A stretch of 64,000 nt of DNA from assembly GCA_035552275.1 (NCBI GenBank), contig DASZLR010000156.1:1-64000 (forward strand), given 5' to 3'. The translations under genes were made by a program, and so were the position numbers. The notes under the pieces are model-generated. The model ran no database searches. It was given only the letters and a program-made list of their open reading frames with translations, and was not told the DNA's origin. This stretch comes from DASVLX01 sp035552275 (lineage in GTDB: Bacteria; Actinomycetota; Actinomycetes; Mycobacteriales; Pseudonocardiaceae). Shown piece by piece: positions 17,133-25,357 of this stretch (position 1 is the first letter of the stretch; each line of letters opens with the position of its first letter).

Positions 17133-19079
17133 TCAGGAGCTCTGACGCATCGCATCGCGGATTTCGGTGATGGCGGCGGGGTTCTCCGCGCCGGAGAGGT
17201 CGCCCGGATCCTGGTCGAGCACGGCCGCCCGGACGGCCCGGCGCATGATCTTCGCCGACCGCGTCTTGGGCAACTGCCGCACCTGGTAGACGGCACTGGG
17301 CGCGAACGGCTTGCCCAGCGCGGTCGCGACCATCTCGCGCAGCACGGCCGAAATGTCCGCTGGATTCGCGTCGATGCCGGCGCGCGGCACCCAGAACGCC
17401 CACACCGCCTCGCCCTTCTTCGGGTCCGGCACACCGACCACGGCCGCCTCGGCGACCGCCGGATGGGTCACGAGCACCGCCTCGACCTCGGCCGGCGCGA
17501 GCCGCTTGCCGGCGATGTTCATCACGTCGTCCGAGCGACCGCGCAGGAACCACTGGCCGTCGGCGTCGATCAGCGCGTAGTCGCCGTGCCGCCACATGCC
17601 GGGGAACGTCGACCAGTAGGTCTCCAGGTACCGCTCGTCGTCCTTCCACACGCTGCGGGTCATCGCCGGCCAGGGCTGGCGGCAGACCAACTCCCCCACC
17701 TCGCCGCGCACCGGCCGGCCGGCGTCGTCCACCACGTCCACGTCCATGCCCAGCGACGGGCCGCCCAGCGAGCAGCTGCGAATCGGCTCGACCGGGTAGG
17801 GCGCCAGGAACGAGCCGCCGACCTCGGTGCCGCCGGAGAAGTTGATGATCGGGACGCGGCCGCCGAAAACGTCGCGGGCCAGCCATTCGTAGGAATCCGG
17901 GTCCCACGGTTCCCCGGTCGATCCGAGGACGTGCACCGAGGACAGGTCATAGGCCGCCGGGTCGAACGACTCGGTGGTGCGCAGGGTCCGGATCAGCGTC
18001 GGTGACACGCCGAGCATCGTCACCCGGTGGCGTTGCGCCAGCCGCCACAGCCGGTCCAGCCCCGGCACGTCCGGCGAACCCTCGTAGAGCAGCAGGGTCG
18101 CGCCGTTGGCGTGGGTGCCGATGATCGACAGCGGCCCCATGATCCAGCCCATGTCGGTCACCCAGCAGAACACCCCGCCCTCGCCGACATCGAAGGAGTA
18201 GGCGACTTCGCTCGCGGTCTTGACCAGGAACCCGGCGTGCGTGTGCACGGCGCCCTTCGGCCGGCCGGACGTGCCCGACGTGTAGGCGAGCAGCAGGGTG
18301 TCGGTGGCCCGCATCGGCTCGACCGGGCCGGGATCGCCGGTTCCGGCCAACAGATCGGACCACAGCACGTCCCGGGCGGCAGCCGTTTTCGGTTCCTGGT
18401 CCAGATTTCCGACGAGCACCACGTGCCGGACTGTCGGACAGTCGTCCAAAGCCTCGTCCAGCAACGGTTTCATCGCGACCTCGCGCCGCCGACGCACCGT
18501 GCCGTCGGCGACCACGACGGCCTTGGCGTCGGCGTCCCGCAGCCGGGACGCGATGGCGCCGGGCGCGAAGCCGGAGAACAGCGGCACCAGCACCGCGCCC
18601 AGCCGCGCGATCGCGTACAGCGCGACGGCCGCCTCCGGAATCATCGGCAGGAACAGCGCGACCGCGTCGCCCTTGCCGATGCCCAGGCCGCGCAGCCCGG
18701 CCGCCAGCCGACCGGCCTGCTCGTCCAGTTCGCCGAAGGTGAGCGTGCGGGTCGTGCCGTCCTCGGCCTCGTGCACCACGGCCGGTCGGTCCGGCGTGGC
18801 CGCCGCCCAGCGGGTCAGGCAGGCGTCGACGACGTTGAGCTCGCCGCCGACGAACCAGTCGGGATGCTCGATGCCGGCCGAGAGGTCCACGACCCGCGAG
18901 TACGGCACCCGGAACGGCAACCGGAGATCCCGCACCACCGCGTCCCAGTACCAGCCGATGTCGGCCACCGACCGGGCGCGCAGCTGCGCCAGCGAGTCGA
19001 TGCCGTGCGTCCGGGCCAACCGGGCGACGTTCGCGGTGGCCAGGTAGTCGGCGGTGGGAGTCCAGGTGTAGCCAGCCAC
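17133..19079 (-). CDS. Acyl-CoA synthetase (AMP-forming), ACS/AACS-like
   Basis: Adenylate-forming CoA ligase of 648 aa. It starts with an ACAS_N-like segment (WYWDAVVRDL...), followed by the P-loop YTSGTSGRPKG, the GSTGEPW and NFSGGTEVGG core motifs, the hinge YALIDADGQWFLRGRSDD, and the C-terminal lysine in PKTRSAKIMRR. It should activate a carboxylic acid to its CoA thioester. Length and N-terminus match the acetyl-/acetoacetyl-CoA synthetase branch, but the acid is unknown. The GTG start follows the dehydrogenase stop by 1 bp and AAGGAG is well placed. Confidence 0.9.
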   Translation of the reverse strand: MAGYTWTPTADYLATANVARLARTHGIDSLAQLRARSVADIGWYWDAVVRDLRLPFRVPYSRVVDLSAGIEHPDWFVGGELNVVDACLTRWAAATPDRPAVVHEAEDGTTRTLTFGELDEQAGRLAAGLRGLGIGKGDAVALFLPMIPEAAVALYAIARLGAVLVPLFSGFAPGAIASRLRDADAKAVVVADGTVRRRREVAMKPLLDEALDDCPTVRHVVLVGNLDQEPKTAAARDVLWSDLLAGTGDPGPVEPMRATDTLLLAYTSGTSGRPKGAVHTHAGFLVKTASEVAYSFDVGEGGVFCWVTDMGWIMGPLSIIGTHANGATLLLYEGSPDVPGLDRLWRLAQRHRVTMLGVSPTLIRTLRTTESFDPAAYDLSSVHVLGSTGEPWDPDSYEWLARDVFGGRVPIINFSGGTEVGGSFLAPYPVEPIRSCSLGGPSLGMDVDVVDDAGRPVRGEVGELVCRQPWPAMTRSVWKDDERYLETYWSTFPGMWRHGDYALIDADGQWFLRGRSDDVMNIAGKRLAPAEVEAVLVTHPAVAEAAVVGVPDPKKGEAVWAFWVPRAGIDANPADISAVLREMVATALGKPFAPSAVYQVRQLPKTRSAKIMRRAVRAAVLDQDPGDLSGAENPAAITEIRDAMRQSS

Positions 19080-19080
19080 G

Positions 19081-20268
19081 TCAACTCCTTGGCATGCCGA
19101 GGATCCGCTCGGCGACGATGTTGCGCTGGATGAAGGTCGATCCGCCGGCGATCGCGGTGCCGCGCGCCTGGTAGGCCAGCCGCAGCCAGCGCGACTCGCC
19201 GGCCTTCTCGCCGGACGACTCGGTGTCGGGCGCGAGTTGGCCGTCGACGCCGTCCAGGGACAGCCGGAAATCGGCCAGGTCTTCCACCAGTGGGCAGAAG
19301 TACAGCTTGCCGATCGAGGTCACCGGGCCGGGCGGGCCGCCGGACGCCGCCTGGGTCACCACTCGCTGCCCGATCAGGTGGTGGATCAGCGCGCGGCCGT
19401 ACAGGTCCGCGACCCGCTGCCGGAGCACCGGGTCCGTCCCGAGTGGACGGCCGTCCGGCCCGGTGCGGGCGGCGATGTCGGCGATGATGTCCTGCACCGC
19501 GCGGCTGGTGTTGACCCGACCGGTGGCGATCGCCACCCGTTCGTAGGACAGCGTGCCCATCGCGACCCGCCAGCCGCCGTCGATCTCGCCGATCACCAGT
19601 TCGTCCGGGACGAACACGTCATCGAGGAACACCTCGTTGAACTCGGCCTCGCCGAGCAGGTGCGCCAGCGGCCGGACGGTGATGCCGGGACTGTTCATCG
19701 GCAGCACGAAGAAGGTGATGCCCTGGTGTCGCGGCCCTCCCCCGGTGCGGGCCAGCAGGATGGCGTGCGCGGCGAGTTGGGCCCGGCTGGTCCAGATCTT
19801 CTGTCCGTTGATCCGCCAGCCGCCGTCGACCCTGGTTGCCTTGGTGCGCAACGAAGCCAGGTCCGAGCCGGCGTCCGGCTCGGAGAACAGCTGGCACCAG
19901 ATCTCCTCGCCGGTGAGGATCGGCCGGAGGAACCGTTCGCGCTGCGCGTCGGTGCCGAAATCCATGATCGTCGGGCCGGCGAAGTCCTCGCCGATGATGT
20001 TGAGCCGTTCCGGCGCGCCCGCCCGGTCGGTCTCCTCGGCGAAGACGGCACGCAGTTTCTCGTCGACACCCCGGCCGCCGTACTCCTTCGGCCAGGACAG
20101 CCCGGCATAGCCGGCGTCGAACAGCAGTTTCTGCCACTGCCGCCAGAACGGCAGCTTGCCCACCAGATCGGGTGGCTCCGGCCAGGGCAGCCGAGGCAGT
20201 GTCTCGGCCAGCCACTGCCTGATCTCCGCCCGGAAGCTGGCTTCCTCCGGCGAGTCGGCGAGATCCAC
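19081..20268 (-). CDS. Acyl-CoA dehydrogenase (FadE family) with altered catalytic loop
   Basis: Acyl-CoA dehydrogenase of 395 aa starting at GTG 20268 behind GGGAGG. It has the usual WPKEYGGRG, LFSEPDAGSDLASLRT and ERVAIATGR regions. The C-terminal loop that normally reads GGTSEIQRN and supplies the catalytic Glu reads GGSTFIQRN here, so the base is missing at that site. This suggests a subunit of a heteromeric enzyme or a shifted base (inference). It is in an operon with the CoA ligase, divergent from the MaoC pair. Confidence 0.87.
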   Translation of the reverse strand: MDLADSPEEASFRAEIRQWLAETLPRLPWPEPPDLVGKLPFWRQWQKLLFDAGYAGLSWPKEYGGRGVDEKLRAVFAEETDRAGAPERLNIIGEDFAGPTIMDFGTDAQRERFLRPILTGEEIWCQLFSEPDAGSDLASLRTKATRVDGGWRINGQKIWTSRAQLAAHAILLARTGGGPRHQGITFFVLPMNSPGITVRPLAHLLGEAEFNEVFLDDVFVPDELVIGEIDGGWRVAMGTLSYERVAIATGRVNTSRAVQDIIADIAARTGPDGRPLGTDPVLRQRVADLYGRALIHHLIGQRVVTQAASGGPPGPVTSIGKLYFCPLVEDLADFRLSLDGVDGQLAPDTESSGEKAGESRWLRLAYQARGTAIAGGSTFIQRNIVAERILGMPRS

Positions 20269-20304
20269 GTGAGCCTCCCATCGCGACGGTCCAATGATAG
20301 TATA

Positions 20305-20313
20305 GGTCAGACC
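20305..20313. promoter_or_regulatory. GGTCAGACC operator-like box between the fadE/ligase and MaoC units
   Basis: The box lies in the 60-bp divergent region between an acyl-CoA dehydrogenase (start 20268) and the MaoC pair (start 20329). It is preceded by AGTATA, a -10-like sequence, and shares the 11-mer TAGGTCAGACC with the gntR promoter. It probably controls both directions. Confidence 0.6.
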
Positions 20314-20328
20314 AAAAAGGGAGGGTTC

Positions 20329-20754
20329 GTGACAGCCGACATCGTGGACGAGGTCGCCTTCGACGTCGAGCGCGGCAAGATCGCCGAGTTCGCCCGCGCG
20401 ACGTTCGCCGAGGACCCGGTGCACACCGACCCGGACGCTGCGCACGCCGCCGGTTTCGACGCCGTGCCCGCCACCGCGACCCACGTGGTGGTCGCCGGAC
20501 ACCACCGGGACCAGCGCGGGTTCGTGGACAAGCTCGGGCTGGCCTTCGAGCGGGTGGTCGTCGGATCGGTGAAGTGGACGTACCTTCGGCCGCTGCGCGC
20601 GGGCGATTCGCTGCGGGGTGCGCGGCGGGTGGTTGACGATGTCCGCAAGCGCGGCGGCGCGCTGCGGGTGGTGACCCTGGAGACCGAGTACGTCGACGCC
20701 GCCGGGCAGCCGGCCGTCCGGGTCACCGAAGTCCTCATCGAGCGCGGAGAATGA
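20329..20754 (+). CDS. MaoC-like dehydratase subunit (FAS1-like N-terminal dehydratase domain)
   Basis: Hot-dog-fold protein of 141 aa, like the N-terminal MaoC_dehydrat_N half of two-subunit enoyl-CoA hydratases (HadA/ChsH type). It contains ARATFAEDPVHTDPDAAHAAGFDAVPAT and ends in the strand VTLETEYVDAAGQPAVRVTEVL. It lacks the hydratase-2 catalytic motif, which is on the next gene, so the two likely form a heterodimer that hydrates an enoyl-CoA. It starts at GTG 20329 behind GGGAGGG; the stop overlaps the next ATG (ATGA). Confidence 0.85.
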   Translation: MTADIVDEVAFDVERGKIAEFARATFAEDPVHTDPDAAHAAGFDAVPATATHVVVAGHHRDQRGFVDKLGLAFERVVVGSVKWTYLRPLRAGDSLRGARRVVDDVRKRGGALRVVTLETEYVDAAGQPAVRVTEVLIERGE

Positions 20755-21179
20755 TCATGCGTCCGCCGGTGGCGTTGGCGTCGGGACAACGCATCCCGGC
20801 ACGCGAGATCGACCCGGTGACGGTCACCGACTTCGTCCGGTTCGCCGGCGCCGGCGGCGATTTCAACCCGCTGCACCATGATCCCGAGTTCGCCCGGTCG
20901 GCCGGTTTCCCCGGCGTGCTGGCGATGGGTCAGCTGCACGCCGGAATGTTGGCCGCCTGGCTCACCGACCGGGTCGGCGTCGAGCACCTGCGCGAGTACG
21001 AGGTCCGGTTCGTGGCCCCGGTTTTTCCCGGCGACACGCTCCGGTTCACTGGCGAGGTGGTCGCGGTGGCCGATGATGTCGCCGACCTGACGTTGACCGC
21101 CAGCAGGGGCGACGAACCGGTCATCAGGGCCACCGCCCGGGTCACCTGCGCTGCCAGCGCGGTGGACGCTTCTCCCTGA
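20751..21179 (+). CDS. MaoC-like dehydratase, catalytic subunit
   Basis: MaoC domain protein of 142 aa with the hydratase-2 motif GDFNPLHHDPEFARSAGFPG (Asp and His of the catalytic dyad). Together with the preceding subunit it should make an (R)-specific enoyl-CoA hydratase. The ATGA overlap with the first subunit supports a fixed ratio. Its 3' end overlaps the 3' end of the convergent crotonase gene by 38 bp. Confidence 0.88.
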   Translation: MIMRPPVALASGQRIPAREIDPVTVTDFVRFAGAGGDFNPLHHDPEFARSAGFPGVLAMGQLHAGMLAAWLTDRVGVEHLREYEVRFVAPVFPGDTLRFTGEVVAVADDVADLTLTASRGDEPVIRATARVTCAASAVDASP

Positions 21180-21927
21180 ACGCGCGGACGCCCTCAGCGA
21201 GATCCTCGGTGGTGAACGCCAGCGCGAGCTGCGCCTGAAGCACGTCCAACGCGTCGGAGAGCGCGAGATCGCGGGTGGTGTCGATGGCGTCCTTGCCCAG
21301 CTTCATCAGCAGCGGCGACTTGGCGGCCAGCCGACGCGCCCAGTCCCGCACGGTGTCCTCGAACTCCGCTTCCGGCACCACCCGGTTCACGATCCCCAGC
21401 TCACGCGCTTCGTCGGCGGTGACGCTCTCTCCCAGCATCATCAGCTCGTTCGCCTTCATCCGGCCGATGTTGCGGTAGATCAGCGCGGAGATCATGAACG
21501 GGAACGCGCCGACGTTGATCTCCGGGCAGCCGAACCGGACCGATTCCTTGGCGATGATGAGATCGCAGGCCAGTGCGAGGCCGAAGGCGCCGGCCAGGAC
21601 ATCACCGTTGGCCGCGCAGATCACCGGTTTGCCCAGCGCGCCGATCAGGCCGAACAGCCGGGGAAACCGGTCGAGGCCGGCGTACTTGGCGATCGGTGGC
21701 CGGTCGTCGGCGAACGCCTTGAGGTTGCCGCCGGAGGAGAACACCCGATCGTGTGAAGATGTCAGCACCACCACGCGTACTGACTCGTCGGCTTTCGCGT
21801 TCTCCAGCGCGGCGAGCAGTTCGTCCAGCAGCTCGTCGCTGAGCGCGTTGCGGGTGGCCGGATCGTCCAGCACCACGAACGCGACCCCGTGCTCATCGGT
21901 TTCGTAACGGACCAGGCTTGCCGACAT
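21142..21927 (-). CDS. Enoyl-CoA hydratase/isomerase family protein
   Basis: Crotonase-fold protein of 261 aa. The first catalytic Glu position is replaced (LAGAFGLALACD) while the second is present (FGCPEINVG), a combination seen in isomerase-like members. DRVFSSGGNLKAF is the oxyanion-hole strand. The start at ATG 21927 follows GAAAGG. It is the second gene of an operon with the MDR oxidoreductase (10-bp gap) and converges on the MaoC pair with a 38-bp overlap. Confidence 0.85.
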   Translation of the reverse strand: MSASLVRYETDEHGVAFVVLDDPATRNALSDELLDELLAALENAKADESVRVVVLTSSHDRVFSSGGNLKAFADDRPPIAKYAGLDRFPRLFGLIGALGKPVICAANGDVLAGAFGLALACDLIIAKESVRFGCPEINVGAFPFMISALIYRNIGRMKANELMMLGESVTADEARELGIVNRVVPEAEFEDTVRDWARRLAAKSPLLMKLGKDAIDTTRDLALSDALDVLQAQLALAFTTEDLAEGVRAFREKRPPRWQRR

Positions 21928-21937
21928 CGTCGCCCTT

Positions 21938-22918
21938 TCAGCCATGGGTGAGGACCACCTTGCCGAAGCCACCGCCGCGTTCCAGGTGCTCGTGCGCTTC
22001 GGCGGCCCGGTCCAGCGGGAACGTCCGGTCGATCACCGGCGGCGCGATCGCGTGCTCGGCCAACAGGGACAGCAGCCCGGCGAAGTCGCGCGGACTGCCC
22101 ATGGTGGTGCCAAGCAGGCTGAACTGTCCGAAGTAGAACGGTCGGACGTCGACCGTCGCCCGCTCGGCCGCCGACGCACCGAGGACGACCAGCCGGCCGC
22201 CCGGCCGCAGCGCGGCCAGCGAGTCCGCCCACGAGCCCACGGAGTCCAGCACCACATCGAAACCCGCGCCGTGCGGGGACAGCTTCTTCGCTTCGGCCGG
22301 CCAGTCCGGCTCGGTGTAGCGGACGCCGCCGAACGCGCCGATCGCCTGTGCCTGGTCGATCTTCTGCTGCGCGGACGAGGTCACGGCCACCGACGCGCCC
22401 ATCCCGGCGGCCAGCGTGACCGCCGTCGTCGCCACCCCGCCGCCCGCGCCCAGCACCAACAGCGACTCGCCGGCGCGCAGGCCGGCCCGCACGAACAGCG
22501 CGCGGTAGACGGTCAGCCCGACCAACGGCAGCGCGGCGGCCTGGGCCCAGCTGTAGCCGGGTGGCTTGGGCAGCAGGCAGCCCTGCGGCACCCGGACGAA
22601 CTCGGCGTAGGTGCCCGGCCGGTGGTCGCCCAGGATCTCCCAGTGCGGGCCAGGCGCCGCCTCGTCCTCGCCCCACCACAGCGAAGGCACGATGACCACC
22701 TCATCGCCGGTGTCGGTGCGCACTCCGGCGCCGTCGGCGCCGAGCACATGCGGCAGCGGCGAACCGTACTTTCCCTGCCGGACCAGCACATCGTGCCAGT
22801 TGAGCGCGCTCGCCCTCAGCCGCACGACGGCCCAGCCGGGTTCGGCGACCGGATCGGGAAACCGATCCAGCCGCAGGTTGGCCGCCGGGCCGAACTCGCG
22901 CAGCACGACCGCGTGCAC
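21938..22918 (-). CDS. MDR family oxidoreductase (NADPH:quinone reductase-like)
   Basis: Medium-chain dehydrogenase/reductase of 326 aa with a GroES-like N-terminal half and a Rossmann half carrying LVLGAGGGVATTAVTLA. No catalytic or structural zinc ligands are visible, so it belongs with the zinc-free quinone oxidoreductase/enoyl reductase branch. It may reduce an unsaturated acyl-CoA or a quinoid intermediate. An inverted repeat with GGTC half-sites (22933-22955) lies 15 bp upstream. Confidence 0.87.
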   Translation of the reverse strand: MHAVVLREFGPAANLRLDRFPDPVAEPGWAVVRLRASALNWHDVLVRQGKYGSPLPHVLGADGAGVRTDTGDEVVIVPSLWWGEDEAAPGPHWEILGDHRPGTYAEFVRVPQGCLLPKPPGYSWAQAAALPLVGLTVYRALFVRAGLRAGESLLVLGAGGGVATTAVTLAAGMGASVAVTSSAQQKIDQAQAIGAFGGVRYTEPDWPAEAKKLSPHGAGFDVVLDSVGSWADSLAALRPGGRLVVLGASAAERATVDVRPFYFGQFSLLGTTMGSPRDFAGLLSLLAEHAIAPPVIDRTFPLDRAAEAHEHLERGGGFGKVVLTHG

Positions 22919-22932
22919 ACCGCCTCCTCATT

Positions 22933-22955
22933 TAAGGTCGTACCATTAGACCTTA
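22933..22955. promoter_or_regulatory. Inverted repeat TAAGGTC-N9-GACCTTA upstream of the MDR gene
   Basis: TAAGGTC (22933-22939) and GACCTTA (22949-22955) are perfect arms. The unit also contains GGTCGTACC. The GGTC/GACC half-sites match the boxes at 12765, 15036 and 20305, which makes this a candidate fourth member of the same regulon. Confidence 0.5.
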
Positions 22956-22974
22956 ATCTGAGACGGTGCCACGT

Positions 22975-24126
22975 TCAAGTCGGGCCGATGGTGAGCCGCA
23001 GGTACTGGGAGATGGCCTGCGCCCGGTTCTCCGCGCACAGTTTCCGCAGGATCCGCTTGACATGCGATTTCACCGTGCCGCTGGTGATCACCAGTTCGTC
23101 GGCGATCCGCTGGTTGGTCGCGCCGGTGGCCATCAGCGACAACACCTCCAGTTCGCGGCCGGTGAGCAGGCTTGCCAGCCCCGCCGGCGACCGACCAAGC
23201 CCGGACGCGGCGCGGCCGGCCACCAGCTCGGACGCCTGCGCCCGCGTCGCCAGCGCGATCTCCGCGGACGCCAGATCCTCCAGCACCGACTCCACGCCGC
23301 GCATCGCCGCGCGCACCCGCTCGCGCTGCTCACCCAGCCGGTTCAGCAGCACCGCCCGCTCGAAGAGCCGCCCGAACTCCTCGGCGAACGCCCACAGGAT
23401 GTCCCGGTCCAACGCGGTGACCAGAGCGTCCACCGGGTCGGCATAGTCGGCGTGCAGCAGGCCGATCACCCGGCCGGAGGGCATCAGCGGCGCCGCGACA
23501 TAGGAGCGCAGTCCGGCGGCGCGCACCATCGGCTGATACACCCGCCGGTCACGTGCCGGATCGGTGATCAACGCGGGCTCGCGACGCCGCACCATCTCCG
23601 TCTCCAACAGCATGCTGCCCAACTCGATCTCCGGGACGGCGCTGATCCATTCCCGAAACGATCGTTCAGCATCGCCCAGCTCGCCGGCATAGCTCTTCCA
23701 CGGCCGCCAGACCGAACCCTCCACTCTGGACAGCATCACCCGGTCGAACCCGCAGCTGTCGACCACGGCCGGGCACACCCGGTCGAGCAGTTCGTCCGGG
23801 TCGCGCACCGGCCGCAGCCGGGCCAGCCCGGCGTCCAGCGCGCGGGACCGAGCCAGCCGCTCACGATCGGCGAACTCACGAATCTCCAGCCGCAGCGCGT
23901 AGACATCGGCCAGCGCGGCCGCGACCGGCGACTCGCCCCGCAGCCGGACGGCCAGCGCGGCCAGCGCCTCATCCAACCGGCCAAGATCGGCCCGGGTGTT
24001 CGCCAGGTCCGCCGGCTCCACCGGGCACTGGGCGGTGGCCAGCAGCCGGCGGGCGCGAGCGGCGAGCTCGGCCCGTCGCCGCCGAGCCGGCACGACGGGC
24101 CGCTCGGTGGGCGTCGACCGTTTCAT
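22975..24126 (-). CDS. LuxR family regulator with GAF-like sensor region
   Basis: Regulator of 383 aa. The C-terminal 60 residues form a LuxR/GerE helix-turn-helix: LTGRELEVLSLMATGATNQRIADELVITSGTVKSHVKRILRK (split here only for description). The middle (about residues 100-270) looks like a GAF domain, with SYVAAPLMPSGRVIGLLHADY. The N-terminal 90 residues are Arg/Ala-rich helices. It probably senses a small molecule. It is divergent from the TetR gene, with an AACGATCGTT palindrome in the short intergenic region. Confidence 0.88.
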   Translation of the reverse strand: MKRSTPTERPVVPARRRRAELAARARRLLATAQCPVEPADLANTRADLGRLDEALAALAVRLRGESPVAAALADVYALRLEIREFADRERLARSRALDAGLARLRPVRDPDELLDRVCPAVVDSCGFDRVMLSRVEGSVWRPWKSYAGELGDAERSFREWISAVPEIELGSMLLETEMVRRREPALITDPARDRRVYQPMVRAAGLRSYVAAPLMPSGRVIGLLHADYADPVDALVTALDRDILWAFAEEFGRLFERAVLLNRLGEQRERVRAAMRGVESVLEDLASAEIALATRAQASELVAGRAASGLGRSPAGLASLLTGRELEVLSLMATGATNQRIADELVITSGTVKSHVKRILRKLCAENRAQAISQYLRLTIGPT

Positions 24127-24150
24127 GGCGTCAGCCTACCGCCCAACAAT

Positions 24151-24160
24151 AACGATCGTT
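24151..24160. promoter_or_regulatory. AACGATCGTT palindrome between luxR-type and tetR genes
   Basis: A perfect 10-bp palindrome in the 59-bp divergent region between the LuxR (24126) and TetR (24186) genes. The same 10-mer followed by CAC recurs at 35112 upstream of an alcohol dehydrogenase gene. A TetR operator is plausible. Confidence 0.45.
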
Positions 24161-24185
24161 CACAACTCTGTGTTAGATTCGCCGA

Positions 24186-24740
24186 GTGGACAGGGACCGC
24201 ACGATCCTGGACACCGCGGCGGCGGTCTTCTACGAGAAGGGCTTCCACGGGGTCGGGGTGGACGAGTTGGGCACCCGGGCCGGGCTGTCCGGGCCGGCCC
24301 TGTATCGGCATTTCTCCGGCAAGGACGAGATCCTGGCCGCTCTGTTCAACGAAGCCCTCGACCAACTGCTGGGCGCGACGGCCGCCGTTCACGACGATCC
24401 GGCCACCGACCTCGACCGGCTGATTCGCCACCACGTCGCGTTCGCGGTCAATCACCGCCATCTGGTCAACGTCTACCAACGTGAGGACCGCTCGTTGGTC
24501 GATCCGTGGAAGCGGCACTTCGACCGGCGGCGACGGCACTACATCGCCCAGTGGGAGGCGATCGTGTCGCGCCGCTTTCCGCACGCCACCGACGCCGAGA
24601 TCGCCGCCGGCACCCAGGCGTGCCTCAGCGTGATCTTCTCCATCGCGTACTGGCCGGCCAAGCTGGCCCAGACCCCGGGGCTGGCCGACCTCATCGCCGG
24701 TTTCGCGGTCGACGGACTCTGCACCCTGCACCGCGACTGA
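24186..24740 (+). CDS. TetR family transcriptional regulator
   Basis: Repressor-type protein of 184 aa starting with GTG. The helix-turn-helix is VGVDELGTRAGLSGPALYRHF with the following FSGKDEILAALF helix, a standard TetR_N domain. The C-terminal ligand domain (EDRSLVDPWKRHF..., IFSIAYWPAKLAQ) gives no ligand clue. It is divergent from the LuxR gene and probably controls that short promoter region. Confidence 0.9.
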   Translation: MDRDRTILDTAAAVFYEKGFHGVGVDELGTRAGLSGPALYRHFSGKDEILAALFNEALDQLLGATAAVHDDPATDLDRLIRHHVAFAVNHRHLVNVYQREDRSLVDPWKRHFDRRRRHYIAQWEAIVSRRFPHATDAEIAAGTQACLSVIFSIAYWPAKLAQTPGLADLIAGFAVDGLCTLHRD

Positions 24741-24762
24741 CTACCGCACCGCCCCGCCTTTT

Positions 24763-24788
24763 GGTATGACATGGACAATGGTCATACC
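24763..24788. repeat. Inverted repeat GGTATGAC-N10-GTCATACC
   Basis: Two perfect 8-bp arms (24763-24770 and 24781-24788) with a 10-nt spacer lie 22 bp after the TetR stop and at the edge of the TnpB remnant. The spacing of half-sites (18 bp centre to centre) fits an operator, but there is no intact gene start nearby. It may also be an end structure of the old element or a TetR-gene terminator lacking a U-run. Confidence 0.5.
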
Positions 24789-24789
24789 G

Positions 24790-25331
24790 AAGTGGCCGAG
24801 AGGCGCCGGCATTGACGTTGCTCTCCGTCGTGAACGACGGAGCAGGCCCCGCCCGGCTCGCGCCGGACAGTTCCTGCTTCCTGTCCCGAAGGGAGGTTGC
24901 GCCAGGTGCCTCACCGACCACGACGCGTCCTGAATCGCACGCGCCACCTTGTGATTGCGGACCATGTTCGCCACCGCCAAGTCCTCGATCACGATCGTTT
25001 GGTTCTCACGAACGAGCCGAGTCGACAGCTGGTGCAACAGATCACGACGACGATCAACGATCCGGGCACGCACCCGCGCGACCTTCCGGCGGGCCTTGTC
25101 CCGGTTACGGGAACCCGCAGCCTCGCGCGCCAGGACACGCTGGGCTGCGGCCAGCCGGTGACGGTCCCGGCGTTCATGCCGGGGGTTGTCGATTTTTCCC
25201 TGGTCGTCGGTCAGGCCCGGGATCGGGTGATCCAGCGTCAGCAGGCCGGTGATCCCGGCGTCGACACCCACCGCCGCCGTCGTCGACGGCAGGAGCGCCA
25301 CCGCCGAACCACCGTCTACCTCATGATCCAC
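24790..25331 (-). pseudogene. Decayed IS200/IS605-family tnpB (OrfB) transposon endonuclease
   Basis: The minus strand encodes a TnpB-like middle region: VGVDAGITGLLTLD (RuvC-I Asp), a basic KARRKVARVRARIVDRRRD helix, the block QLSTRLVRENQTIVIEDLAVANM (RuvC-II Glu; two pieces of one segment) and DASWS. The N-terminal domain is missing. After DASWS the frame breaks; a TnpB-like tail (QEAGTVRREPGG) continues in another frame, so the zinc ribbon and RuvC-III were deleted. A hairpin with 9-bp arms near 24825-24845 may be a remnant of the element's right end or guide-RNA scaffold (inference). No TnpA is present. Confidence 0.75.
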
Positions 25332-25357
25332 AGCCTAATCCGCCCACCCACACAATG

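Noticed and set aside
24825..24845. tRNA-like or riboswitch hairpin
   Set aside because: A single short stem with no cloverleaf; its place after a TnpB tail suits a transposon end remnant.
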